Shown here piece after piece: positions 1-8,672 of a stretch of DNA of 64,000 nt (its first letter is position 1; the number at the start of each line of letters is the position of its first letter). Position numbers and translations under genes: made by a program. The stretch spans positions 22,940 through 86,939 of the forward strand of contig PHBH01000023.1 of the NCBI GenBank assembly GCA_002840535.1. Reading direction: 5' to 3'. The notes beneath the pieces were generated by a model. That model was not told the DNA's origin. It did not search any database and was given only the letters and a program-made list of their open reading frames with translations. The DNA is from Deltaproteobacteria bacterium HGW-Deltaproteobacteria-15. GTDB lineage: Bacteria; Desulfobacterota; DSM-4660; Desulfatiglandales; HGW-15.

Positions 1-2
1 AG

Positions 3-83
3 GGGGCCGGGGGCAAAATTCTCGGATTGGTGCTCAACAGGAGGAAATTCTTTATACCCGAATGGATTTACAGACGACTGTAA
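3..83 (+). CDS. C-terminal tail of a polysaccharide chain-length / tyrosine-kinase-type protein (5' end outside window)
   Basis: The frame beginning at base 3 is open from the window edge to a TAA at 81-83. It encodes 26 residues rich in basic and aromatic amino acids, including GLVLNRRKFFIPEWIYRR. This resembles the extreme C-terminus of Wzz/BY-kinase-like ATPases of exopolysaccharide loci, where a GVVLN-type strand is followed by a short tail. The position, 51 bases upstream of a Wza-type export gene, fits that reading. Only the tail is visible, so the assignment is by context and a short motif. Confidence 0.45.
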   Translation, partial: GAGGKILGLVLNRRKFFIPEWIYRRL

Positions 84-134
84 GAAAACGTGGGAACCAT
101 TATCTCCAAAAATATTGATGGAAGGAATCTCTAT

Positions 135-857
135 ATGAAGCAGAAACTCATGCTCATCGTATTTTCCACGGCGGCTGCAACCCTCTTGCTCGCCTGCGCT
201 ACCCGGCAGCCGGCAATCGTGACTGAGCCGCCGACCTCTATTGCTTCCATCCAGGCAAACCAAGAGTATGTCATCCAGCCCGGAGATCAGTTGGACATCA
301 AGCTTTTCTATAATCCGGAGCTCAATGAGACTGTCTCCGTGAGACCTGACGGGATGATCTCTCTTCAGCTCATCGATGACATGAAAGCGGCCGGGTTGAA
401 ACCTTCGGAACTGGACGAAGAGATCACAGCAAGATACTCAGCCGAACTGCAAAAACCCATGGTGACCGTCATTGTAAGATCATTCACCGGTCAGAGGGTA
501 TACGTGGGAGGCGAAGTCAATACGCAGGGGCTTTTCGATTTCACCGCGGGAATGACGCCCCTCCAGGCGGTGCTTAATGCCGGAGGATTCAAAGAGACGG
601 CAAACCCCACCGCAGCATTAATCATCCGGAAGGGCTCGGAGAACAGGCCCGTGCCTATCCGGGTAAACCTGAAGGAAAACTTGAATGGAATCGACGGGGC
701 GCTCCTGCAACCCCAGGATGTGGTCTATGTCCCCAAGACATTCATCGCGGAGGCAAACAAATTCGTCAATCAGTACATTGAAAAGCTCTTTCTCTTTAGA
801 GGCGTAAGCCTCGGGTTCTCCTATGAACTGAATAACGACTTTGACATCCGGCGTTAA
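135..857 (+). CDS. Polysaccharide export outer-membrane lipoprotein (Wza/Poly_export family)
   Basis: The protein (240 aa) should sit in the outer membrane and form the export channel for the polysaccharide made by the downstream genes. It begins with a lipoprotein signal peptide ending in a lipobox (LLLAC, Cys about residue 21). A Poly_export domain follows (YVIQPGDQLDIKLFYNPELN) and then SLBB-like segments (VYVGGEVNTQGLF; VYVPKTF). I chose ATG 135 because GGAAGG lies 8-9 bases upstream and the signal peptide starts there; an in-frame upstream ATG-type start at 90 would add 15 residues that spoil the signal. The length is shorter than E. coli Wza, as is common for proteins of delta-type loci. 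Confidence 0.9.
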   Translation: MKQKLMLIVFSTAAATLLLACATRQPAIVTEPPTSIASIQANQEYVIQPGDQLDIKLFYNPELNETVSVRPDGMISLQLIDDMKAAGLKPSELDEEITARYSAELQKPMVTVIVRSFTGQRVYVGGEVNTQGLFDFTAGMTPLQAVLNAGGFKETANPTAALIIRKGSENRPVPIRVNLKENLNGIDGALLQPQDVVYVPKTFIAEANKFVNQYIEKLFLFRGVSLGFSYELNNDFDIRR

Positions 858-901
858 CGCTAAGCCTCACCGAAAAGATCAAGAAGATGGAGGGAACAGA
901 G

Positions 902-2269
902 ATGAAGAGGATCCTGTGTATTGGTGCGGGCTATGTGGGAGGTCCCAGCATGGTCGTGATTGCCGAGAAGTGTCCGCATCATAGAATCACCGTCGTAGAC
1001 TGCAATCCGGACAAGATCGCGCAGTGGAGATCCGACAGCCTTCCGATTTATGAGCCGGGACTGGACGAGGCGGTGAAGCGAGTCAGAGACAGGAACCTGT
1101 TCTTCAGCATCGATGTCGAGAAGGGCATCAAGGAATCCGAAATCATATTCGTGAGCGTGAATACCCCCACAAAGAACTTCGGAGTTGGAAGCGGCCAAGC
1201 CGCGGACCTGCAATATTGGGAAAAAACCGCCAGACAGATTGTTGAAAATGCAGAATCCCCCAAAATCATAGTCGAAAAAAGCACGGTTCCGGTCAAGACC
1301 GCCCAGGCCATGGAAGAGATCCTCAAAATGAACCAGAATGGGAAAAAAATGCATGTGATCTCCAACCCCGAGTTTCTGGCGGAAGGAACGGCTATGAATG
1401 ACTTGGAGCACCCGGACCGGGTTCTGATAGGATCTCACGAAAGCGAGGAAGCGATCAGGGCGCGACAGGAACTCGTGGACATCTATGCCCACTGGGTGCC
1501 CCGGGAACGGATTCTGACCTCCAATATTTGGAGCAGTGAATTAGCCAAGCTTGCATCCAACGCATTCCTGGCCCAGAGGATATCCTCCATTAATTCGTTC
1601 TCCGCACTTTGTGAAAAAACAGGCGCCGATGTTACGGAGGTAGCCCGTGCGGTCGGCATGGATTCCCGCATCGGCGCTCGATTCCTGGCCGCCGGAATAG
1701 GCTTTGGAGGCTCCTGTTTCAAAAAGGACATATTGAATCTGGTTTACCTCTGCCATCACTACGGTCTCCCTGACGTTGCGAGGTATTGGGAGGAAGTAGT
1801 CCGGATCAATGAGTTTCAGAAGGAGCGCTTCGTGCTAAACATGATACAATCCATGTTCAACACCTTGAGCGGCAAAAGAATCTGTCTGTTTGGATTCGCC
1901 TTTAAGGCCAATACAGGGGACACGCGGGAAAGTCCTGCAATCTCCATTGCAAGAAGACTGCTGGAGGAGAATGCGCATGTGGTCATCACCGACCCGAAGG
2001 CCCTGAAAAACGCCAGAGACGACCTGGCGGAGATAAAGGGGGCAATCGATTTCGTGGAGGATCCTTACGCTGCGGCTTGCGGGTGCGATGCCATCGCGGT
2101 GATGACGGAATGGGAAATTTACCGGAATTTGGATTACGAAGAAGTCTTTTCCTCCATGCGAAAACCGGCCTATTTGTTCGATGGAAGAAACATTCTGGAC
2201 CATCGTGAATTACAGGAGATCGGGTACAGCGTTTACCCCATAGGCAAGCCGCCCATGGTGCCGCTATAG
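902..2269 (+). CDS. ugd: UDP-glucose 6-dehydrogenase, animal-like class
   Basis: It oxidises UDP-glucose to UDP-glucuronate with two NAD+ in the cytoplasm, supplying uronic acid for the polymer. The protein (455 aa) shows the Rossmann motif GAGYVGG at residues 8-14, the segment SNPEFLAEGTA, the active-site segment GFGGSCFKKD with Cys272, and a C-terminal nucleotide-binding region with GFAFKANTGDTRESPAI. The wording of many blocks (YVGGP, EKSTVPV, AQRISSIN, NLVYLC, TGDTRES) is that of animal UGDH rather than of the usual bacterial Ugd/TuaD. ATG 902 is preferred over ATG 887 because GGAGGG at 889-894 is correctly spaced. It lies 44 bases after the export gene. Confidence 0.93.
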   Translation: MKRILCIGAGYVGGPSMVVIAEKCPHHRITVVDCNPDKIAQWRSDSLPIYEPGLDEAVKRVRDRNLFFSIDVEKGIKESEIIFVSVNTPTKNFGVGSGQAADLQYWEKTARQIVENAESPKIIVEKSTVPVKTAQAMEEILKMNQNGKKMHVISNPEFLAEGTAMNDLEHPDRVLIGSHESEEAIRARQELVDIYAHWVPRERILTSNIWSSELAKLASNAFLAQRISSINSFSALCEKTGADVTEVARAVGMDSRIGARFLAAGIGFGGSCFKKDILNLVYLCHHYGLPDVARYWEEVVRINEFQKERFVLNMIQSMFNTLSGKRICLFGFAFKANTGDTRESPAISIARRLLEENAHVVITDPKALKNARDDLAEIKGAIDFVEDPYAAACGCDAIAVMTEWEIYRNLDYEEVFSSMRKPAYLFDGRNILDHRELQEIGYSVYPIGKPPMVPL

Positions 2270-2275
2270 TCGATC

Positions 2276-2405
2276 GAAGCTCCCCGCAGCCCCGCAGGGC
2301 GGGATCTCCGCTTCGCTACGACAAGCTTGCGGGGAAAATGGGCACCGCCCTGAAGGGGTGGGACTCCGAGCAAAGCGAGGAGAATGCGCTCGTTGTTTCG
2401 GTTCA
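2276..2405 (+). repeat. Dispersed repeat family A, copy 1
   Basis: This segment between ugd and the sugar-transferase gene is the reverse-complement counterpart of 24447-24595. Shared blocks include GAAGCTCCC, GCGGGGAAAATGGGCACCGC, GAAGGGGTGGGACTCCGAGC, AAAGCGAGGAGAATGCGCTC and TGTTTCGGTTCAA. The end of the repeat contains an ATG (2384) in frame with the next gene. No coding sense is evident. Confidence 0.8.
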
Positions 2406-2449
2406 ACATCAGACCACCTCCAAAACCCCCAGTCTCACGCACCATTGAC

Positions 2450-3889
2450 ATGCTCTCGAATCGCCAAACCTTAATCAGCGCCTACCGATCATTCGACATC
2501 CTGACAGCGGTCTTCTCTTTTGCCCTGGCAGGTTGGGTGACCCACTCCATTCAAAACGGAGACCTATCGATTTATGCCTACTTGGACATGCGGATGAAGG
2601 CGCAAAACGTTGGTCTCTTTCTTCTGTTCATTTATCTCTGGCAGTTTATTTTTTTAGAATCGGCGCTTTACCGTTCGAGGCGACTTAGCACTCGAAGAGA
2701 GGAAGTTTACGACCTGCTCAAGGCAACTTCCAAGGGTACCCTGCTGCTCTGCATAGCATCCCTCGCATTCAACATCACCATGATCACGCCCCTGTTTATC
2801 CTTCTGTTCTGGGCGTCCACCAGCTTGATCTGCCTTTCGGGCAGGCTGTTTCTCAGGCGACTGCTTGAATGGCTCCGTCTCCGCGGTCGCAACATTCGGA
2901 ACATGTTGATCGTGGGCACCAACGAGAGAGCAGTGCGTCTTTGCAGGAACATCGAATCAAGACCTGAACTTGGGTACCGCCTGCTGGGTTACGTGGACGG
3001 GGATTGGAGAGGAAACGGCGTCTTTCAAAAGACGGGTTATCCAATAATCAGTGATTTCGAGAATTTTCCCGCCTTCCTCAGGGCCAATGCAGTAGATGAG
3101 GTGATCCTCTGTTTGCCCGTTAAATCTTTTTACGATCAAATCTGTTCGATTTCGCATACTTGTGAAGAGCAAGGAATACTCGTAAGGTACCTTACGAATC
3201 TCTTTGATACGAAGCTCGCTCGCGTCAAGGCGGATCACATCGAAGGCGAACCTGTGATCTGCCAGTACACCGGATCCATTGAAGGGTGGCAGGCGGGGAT
3301 CAAACGTCTTTGCGATATCGTCTTTTCTTCGATGCTGTTGCTGGGGCTCTCACCCCTCCTGCTCCTGATCGCCCTTGTAGTCAAAATCACGTCGCCGGGC
3401 CCGGTGTTGTTCGTACAGGAACGTATAGGCCTCAACAAACGGCGATTTCCCTGCTACAAGTTCAGAAGCATGGTATCCGATGCCGAAAACAGGCAGGCGG
3501 CCCTCGAATCGCTCAATGAAGTCAGCGGTCCGGTCTTCAAAATTGAAAACGATCCACGCATTACGGACATTGGAAGAATACTGCGCAAAACCAGCATGGA
3601 TGAATTGCCTCAGTTGATCAATGTCTTGAAAGGGGAAATGAGCCTGGTCGGCCCTCGCGCACTACCGGTGCGGGATTACAACGGCTTCCGGGAGGACTGG
3701 CATCGCAGGCGCTTCAGCGTGCGTCCAGGCATTACCGGGCTCTGGCAGGTGAGCGGCAGAAGTTCCGTTTCCTTCGAGAGGTGGATGGAACTGGATATGC
3801 GGTACATCGACCAGTGGTCCCTGTGGCTGGATGCACGAATTCTTGCGCAAACCATACCAGCCGTCCTCAGGGGAACGGGAGCCTGCTGA
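2450..3889 (+). CDS. Polyprenyl-phosphate sugar-1-phosphate transferase (WbaP/WcaJ-type initiating enzyme)
   Basis: This membrane enzyme starts each repeat unit by moving a sugar-1-phosphate from a UDP-sugar to undecaprenyl phosphate. The protein (479 aa) has several N-terminal membrane segments, a central Rossmann-like CoA-binding region (IVGTNERAVRLCRNI) and a C-terminal bacterial sugar-transferase domain. That domain shows KRLCDIVFSSMLLL, SPGPVLFVQERIG, CYKFRSM, DELPQLINVLKGEMSLVGPR and RPGITGLWQVSGR. I chose ATG 2450. The in-frame ATG at 2384 lies inside a dispersed repeat and would prepend repeat-coded residues. The following gene starts about 180 bases downstream. Confidence 0.9.
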   Translation: MLSNRQTLISAYRSFDILTAVFSFALAGWVTHSIQNGDLSIYAYLDMRMKAQNVGLFLLFIYLWQFIFLESALYRSRRLSTRREEVYDLLKATSKGTLLLCIASLAFNITMITPLFILLFWASTSLICLSGRLFLRRLLEWLRLRGRNIRNMLIVGTNERAVRLCRNIESRPELGYRLLGYVDGDWRGNGVFQKTGYPIISDFENFPAFLRANAVDEVILCLPVKSFYDQICSISHTCEEQGILVRYLTNLFDTKLARVKADHIEGEPVICQYTGSIEGWQAGIKRLCDIVFSSMLLLGLSPLLLLIALVVKITSPGPVLFVQERIGLNKRRFPCYKFRSMVSDAENRQAALESLNEVSGPVFKIENDPRITDIGRILRKTSMDELPQLINVLKGEMSLVGPRALPVRDYNGFREDWHRRRFSVRPGITGLWQVSGRSSVSFERWMELDMRYIDQWSLWLDARILAQTIPAVLRGTGAC

Positions 3890-4067
3890 AACGTCATCAG
3901 AACCCTTTCTCCGATGGCCATACAATGATACGACCTCTGAAACTCCCCGATAATCGGAAAAGTATACATCAAAAGATACGTCCGTTTCCGGCGGTTGCCG
4001 GGAAGACAGGCCCGAAGCGGATGAGATCCCCCCTCCTGTGAACCTCCACTTCAAGAAAGGAACTCTT

Positions 4068-5507
4068 GTGGGTGCAGCTGAACTCAGCGCAAACGCTTCT
4101 TCGAATACCGGCGACGCCGCCGTCACACAGGGGATGACATCCGTCTGCCTGATATTGCTCCTCCTTTCCGCCGCCGCTGAGGGCATCGTGGGGAATGTTG
4201 CGAAGCTTATGTGGCTGCTTTCACTTGTGCCTCTTACGGTGATGAACCCCGGGGCGGGCCTCGGTATCTATGTGGCTTCGGCGGCGATCTATAGCGCTCC
4301 CTACGTGTACGGCATGGCGGGACAATCCTCTCGATTTGGGTCGCTGTTCGAGCGTCCCGACAATTTTGCACTGGGCGGCACCCTCCTGTTCTGGATGCTC
4401 TGCTTCCGTCGGCGGCTGCTGTGGAGATCCTGGGGACTGGCCGTTCTGATATCCATGTTTTTGCTGATTACCTTTGCCCATGCCACAATCCTGGGTCTGA
4501 TGACCCGCACGAACTTCGCGGTCTTCATGCGGATGTTCGGCTTCCCCCTGATCCTCTTCCTTCTGATCGTGGGCAGCCCGGTTTCCGGCGGATACATGCG
4601 AGCGTTCTTTGCGACTGTCATGACTCTGACGGTCTACCTGGCCGCAATTTCCGTTCTGGAGGGTATTGACCTGCGAGCACTCATCATCCCGACCTGGGTG
4701 ACTGATCCGCAATTGAACGAAACCATCGGCACGAACCGATCCGGTGGCACTTTCCTTCAATCGGAATGGAACGGTTTTGCACTGTGTCTGGGGTTCTGCA
4801 TCATGGTGGGTCTGCTCCTTATGGACAATCGGCGCTACGGGTTTCTGAAGTATGCTGCAGTCCTGTTGTGTCTTGCCGCAATCTACTTCACTTTCACCAG
4901 GGCGGCCTGGCTCGCAACCGCGGCCGCATCTCTGCTGCTTCTCCTTCGATCGCCTCAGCCCCGTGATCGACTGCATCTGAAACGCATCTTCTCCATCGCT
5001 GTGATTGGCATCGCCTTATTTGTCCTGATCCTTTTTCCCGGGGGCACTGCCAAAAAGCGAACCGCCGACACTGATACCGTATATTTTCGGATCAACCTCT
5101 GGATGGCGGGAGTTCAAATGGCCATGAACAGACCGATTCTCGGTCACGGGTTCGGTCAATTCAAAGAAGGGGTTGTCGACTACCACGAAGATACCAGTTT
5201 GGTCCCCTTTGCCAACCTCCCAGAGGAAGGGATGGTCGCCCACAACACCATGCTGAACATATTGGTCGAGCAGGGAGGTTTGGGATTGCTCCTGTATCTC
5301 ATGATCTTCATTCAGATCTACCTCAGGGCGAGACGGGCGAGTATCGCCTTGTCACCCAAAGCGGGGCAGATATGGGTGACCGCATTCACGTTGGTTTACA
5401 TCATCAATACGCAGTTCATCGTGGCCTATGAGCCGACCACCAATTTCATCTACTACGGGGCCATGGGTCTCTTGATCGGTACCGAAAACGACGGCGCCGG
5501 GTCGTAG
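4068..5507 (+). CDS. O-antigen ligase / polysaccharide polymerase-like membrane protein
   Basis: A polytopic membrane protein (479 aa) with about ten hydrophobic segments and a large periplasmic loop after mid-protein holding RINLWMAGVQMAMNRPILGHG, then EEGMVAHNTMLNILVEQGG. That arrangement (a PILGHGxG block followed by HNxxLxxLxExG) is typical of the Wzy_C/WaaL family, which polymerise or ligate lipid-linked glycans on the periplasmic face. The start is uncertain: GTG 4068 has AAAGGA 6 bases upstream, while GTG 4038 and ATG 4134 are also in frame. It is followed 14 bases later by the amidotransferase gene. Confidence 0.82.
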   Translation: MGAAELSANASSNTGDAAVTQGMTSVCLILLLLSAAAEGIVGNVAKLMWLLSLVPLTVMNPGAGLGIYVASAAIYSAPYVYGMAGQSSRFGSLFERPDNFALGGTLLFWMLCFRRRLLWRSWGLAVLISMFLLITFAHATILGLMTRTNFAVFMRMFGFPLILFLLIVGSPVSGGYMRAFFATVMTLTVYLAAISVLEGIDLRALIIPTWVTDPQLNETIGTNRSGGTFLQSEWNGFALCLGFCIMVGLLLMDNRRYGFLKYAAVLLCLAAIYFTFTRAAWLATAAASLLLLLRSPQPRDRLHLKRIFSIAVIGIALFVLILFPGGTAKKRTADTDTVYFRINLWMAGVQMAMNRPILGHGFGQFKEGVVDYHEDTSLVPFANLPEEGMVAHNTMLNILVEQGGLGLLLYLMIFIQIYLRARRASIALSPKAGQIWVTAFTLVYIINTQFIVAYEPTTNFIYYGAMGLLIGTENDGAGS

Positions 5508-5521
5508 GCGAGGGCAAGGAA

Positions 5522-7393
5522 ATGTGCGGAATCACCGGCATCGCCGGCAATAAGGTATCCCATCAAGACGTCTCCCTGGTCGAGCGGATGTGTGCCGTCT
5601 TACGACATCGGGGACCCGATGACTTCGGGGTTCGCGAGGAGAAGGGATGCATTTTAGGCCAGTCAAGACTGAGCATTATCGACCTGGAAGGAGGGCACCA
5701 GCCGCTTGGCAATGAAGACGGCACCGTTTGGATCACCTTCAACGGGGAAATATACAACTACCTGGAGATCAGGAAGGATCTGATCGCCCGTGGACACTGC
5801 ATCAGCACGATGACCGACACGGAGGTGATCGTGCATCTTTATGAGGACTATGGGATCCGGCTGGTTGAAAAACTGAACGGGATGTTCGCGTTCGCTCTCT
5901 GGGATGCGAATCGTCGCACCCTTTTCCTCGTTCGAGACCGTTTGGGAATCAAGCCGCTCTATTATCACCTCAAGGGTGACCGCCTGACGTTTGCCTCCGA
6001 GATGAAAGCCCTATTGGTGGACCCTGAGACAACTCTGAAAATTGACAGGGAAGCCATTGCCGAATATCTGACCCTTGGGTACATCCCTGAGCCGAAAACG
6101 CCTTTCCTGCAAATTCGAAAACTGAAGGGGGGGAGCTACATCGAGTTTTCGCGCGCACAGGTACAGGAGAAGCGCTACTGGTACACGCCCACCGGCGACC
6201 GTCGCATAACCGCATCCATTGAAGATCTGTGCGAGGAAATTCGTTTCCTGATCGAGGACGCCGTCCGGCTTCAACTCCGAGCGGATGTCCCCGTCGGTCT
6301 ATTTGCCAGCGGAGGCCTCGATTCTACCGCGATCATGTGGGCGGCGGCACGGCGGGAGGTATCCCTGGAGGCATTCTTGGTGGAGTTCGATAACCTGGCC
6401 GCCGACACCCCATTTGCCCGCGCTGCGAGTGCGGCGATGAACATGAGGCTTACGGAAGAGCATCTTTCCTATAAGACAGCCGGCAATCTCCTGCCTAAAC
6501 TCGTCTGGCACCTGGATGAGCCGTTGGCCGATTCGGCCATCATACCCTGCTATCTCGTTGCAAGAGAAGCCGCCAAAAGGGTGAAAGTGATCCTCAACGG
6601 GACCGGAGGTGACGAGATTTTCGGCGGGTATCCTCGATACAATGTAAGAGGCCTACTCCCCGGAGCCTTTTCACTTTGCCTCGGAAGTGCGCTGTCACTG
6701 GCCTCAAGAGCCAACGAGGGGCTGCACAGGTTTTGCGGCCTTCTGGATTACAGGCGAAGATACATGCGACATTTGAGTGTCTTCCCGGAGCAGCATGTGA
6801 GATCGGCCCTGGGCCTCAAAGGGCCGGGCAGTGTGGACCGGTTTGTCCGAGGCCTTTTTTCGGAAAGTTCACGAAGGGATCCGGCGGGATCCATGATGCA
6901 CGTGGACCTGAACCTCTACCTTCCCGGTGACCTGTTCATGATGCTGGATAAAATGACCATGGCCGTCTCGCTCGAGGCAAGGGTGCCCCTCCTTGACCAC
7001 CGGCTGGTTGAGTTCATGGCCACGATCCCGGGATCCATCAAAATGCATGGAAATGAGCTGAAATGGCTGCTCCGCCGCTCCCTCAGAGGCGCTGTGCCCG
7101 ACCAGATACTGGACAGGCCGAAACAGGGTTTCGGCCCACCCATTGCAACTTGGATGCAAGGCCCGTTCGGGGCCGCCAGCCGGAAATTGTTGGCAAGAAA
7201 AGACGCAGGGATATGGAACATCCTCCAAAATGACGGGCTCCACTCCTGGAGTCATCCGATCAGCGGGATATCCAAGCAGGAAGCGGGGCGTCTTTGGTCG
7301 CTGCTCGTGCTTGAATTGTGGTGGAGATCTTTTGTGAATAACCAGGACCTGTCCGACCTCGGAGTCGAGGAACTTGCGATGGGTGGAGGATGA
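5522..7393 (+). CDS. asnB: Asparagine synthase (glutamine-hydrolysing)-type amidotransferase of polysaccharide locus
   Basis: A class II glutamine amidotransferase joined to an ATP-dependent synthetase domain (623 aa). Cys2 follows the initiator Met (MCGITGIAG). The glutaminase half includes RHRGPDD, FNGEIYNY and TDTEVIVHLYEDYG. The synthetase PP-loop is FASGGLDSTA with Ser263 at its start, and later NGTGGDEIFGGYPRY, MTMAVSLEARVPLLDHRLVEF and RPKQGFGPPI are seen. Such AsnB-like proteins are regular members of exopolysaccharide clusters, where they probably amidate a sugar acid or a linked amino acid rather than make free asparagine. The stop overlaps the start of the next gene (ATGA), which suggests translational coupling. 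Confidence 0.9.
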   Translation: MCGITGIAGNKVSHQDVSLVERMCAVLRHRGPDDFGVREEKGCILGQSRLSIIDLEGGHQPLGNEDGTVWITFNGEIYNYLEIRKDLIARGHCISTMTDTEVIVHLYEDYGIRLVEKLNGMFAFALWDANRRTLFLVRDRLGIKPLYYHLKGDRLTFASEMKALLVDPETTLKIDREAIAEYLTLGYIPEPKTPFLQIRKLKGGSYIEFSRAQVQEKRYWYTPTGDRRITASIEDLCEEIRFLIEDAVRLQLRADVPVGLFASGGLDSTAIMWAAARREVSLEAFLVEFDNLAADTPFARAASAAMNMRLTEEHLSYKTAGNLLPKLVWHLDEPLADSAIIPCYLVAREAAKRVKVILNGTGGDEIFGGYPRYNVRGLLPGAFSLCLGSALSLASRANEGLHRFCGLLDYRRRYMRHLSVFPEQHVRSALGLKGPGSVDRFVRGLFSESSRRDPAGSMMHVDLNLYLPGDLFMMLDKMTMAVSLEARVPLLDHRLVEFMATIPGSIKMHGNELKWLLRRSLRGAVPDQILDRPKQGFGPPIATWMQGPFGAASRKLLARKDAGIWNILQNDGLHSWSHPISGISKQEAGRLWSLLVLELWWRSFVNNQDLSDLGVEELAMGGG

Positions 7394-8658
7394 GAATGCG
7401 ATTCGTTCTGTTTATGACGTACCTATTCCCGCCCCTGGGGGGCGGTGGAGTACAGCGAACCGCAAAATTCGCAAAGTACCTTCCTCAAAACGGATGGAAA
7501 CCGGTCGTGATCACGGCTGAAGTGAACCGCAGAAACTCGATCGAACAAGGCATCGATTATAGCCCAATGAAGGAGTTGAAGGACGACACCTTCGATGCGA
7601 TCCGATGCAGATCGTGGGAACTCAGTCATCTTTACTACCTGCTGCATCGAGTGGGTCTTCGGAAGATCCTGTTTGAATTCGAACGTCTTGTTCCACTCCT
7701 GCATATGAACTACAAAGTGGGCTGGTATCGAACGGCATGCCGAGAGGCCGAAAAGGTCATCTACAATAGGCCGGTGAAGCTCATCTATTCAAGCTCACCC
7801 CCCTACTCCTGCCATCTTGCCGCTCGGGAATTGCAGAAACGGTACAGGCTGCCCTGGGTTGCGGATTTTCGAGATCCCTGGACCCAGGGCGTCTACAATC
7901 CACCTACCAAGTTGCACGAATATTTGGACTCGAGGCTGGAGCGGATCACCGTCAGAAATGCCGATGCCGTCATTGTCAATACGGAAACGAATAAGTCTAC
8001 TTTACTTCAGAAATATGATCTTCGTAAGGTATACGTGATCCCCAATGGATACGATCCGGAAGACTTCGCCGGCATACCGGACGACCTTCCCAAACCCTCA
8101 AGGTTTATTGTTGCCTGTTTCGGTAAACTTCATCCGCTTTCTGATCCGACATTCCTCTTTCGCGCATATCGCAGGTTTCACGACAGGCACCCCGATACCC
8201 ATTTGAGGATCTTGGGCGAGTGCGCCAGGCCTATCCGGAACGCAATGTCATCAGTGCTCAAGCAGGGTTCCTGGGAGTCCTCCGGCCGCATAGACCACGA
8301 AACCGCTGTGAGTTTTATGGCGAAATCATCGGTTCTGCTCGCCAATGTGTCCAGCGAGAATTGCGGCTATTGGGTCCCTGGGAAACTGTATGAATACCTT
8401 GCAGCGAGAAAACCTATCCTCTTTATCGGACCGGAAAAGGGGGATGCGGCAGACATCCTGAAGGCCACACAATCCGGGAAGGTCGTGGGGTTCGAAGAAG
8501 AGGCCGTTCTGAAGGCTTTAGAGGATCTCTATCAGCAGCGGCTGAATGGTTCAGAAAAAGGCACCTCGGATCCCGCGGCGATCCTGAAGTACGATCGCAG
8601 GGCCCAGACTCGAGAACTCGCCGACATTTTCAACACTCTTGCGGGCTCGTCGGTTTGA
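7390..8658 (+). CDS. Glycosyltransferase family 4-type protein
   Basis: A GT-B-fold glycosyltransferase (422 aa) that would add one sugar to the growing lipid-linked unit at the cytoplasmic membrane face. The N-terminal acceptor domain has the glycine-rich FPPLGGGGVQRTAKFAKYLP, then KLIYSSSPPYSCHLAA and WVADFRDPW. The donor half has VIPNGYDPEDF and, near the end, GKLYEYLAARKPILFIGP, the usual donor-site helix. The start overlaps the preceding stop by four bases with GGTGGAGG just upstream. Donor and acceptor cannot be read from sequence. Confidence 0.87.
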   Translation: MRMRFVLFMTYLFPPLGGGGVQRTAKFAKYLPQNGWKPVVITAEVNRRNSIEQGIDYSPMKELKDDTFDAIRCRSWELSHLYYLLHRVGLRKILFEFERLVPLLHMNYKVGWYRTACREAEKVIYNRPVKLIYSSSPPYSCHLAARELQKRYRLPWVADFRDPWTQGVYNPPTKLHEYLDSRLERITVRNADAVIVNTETNKSTLLQKYDLRKVYVIPNGYDPEDFAGIPDDLPKPSRFIVACFGKLHPLSDPTFLFRAYRRFHDRHPDTHLRILGECARPIRNAMSSVLKQGSWESSGRIDHETAVSFMAKSSVLLANVSSENCGYWVPGKLYEYLAARKPILFIGPEKGDAADILKATQSGKVVGFEEEAVLKALEDLYQQRLNGSEKGTSDPAAILKYDRRAQTRELADIFNTLAGSSV

Positions 8659-8672
8659 GCTGAGAGGAAGTT

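Noticed and set aside
860..1492. Long - strand frame over ugd
   Set aside because: A shadow of the ugd coding frame; no domain and no ribosome site.
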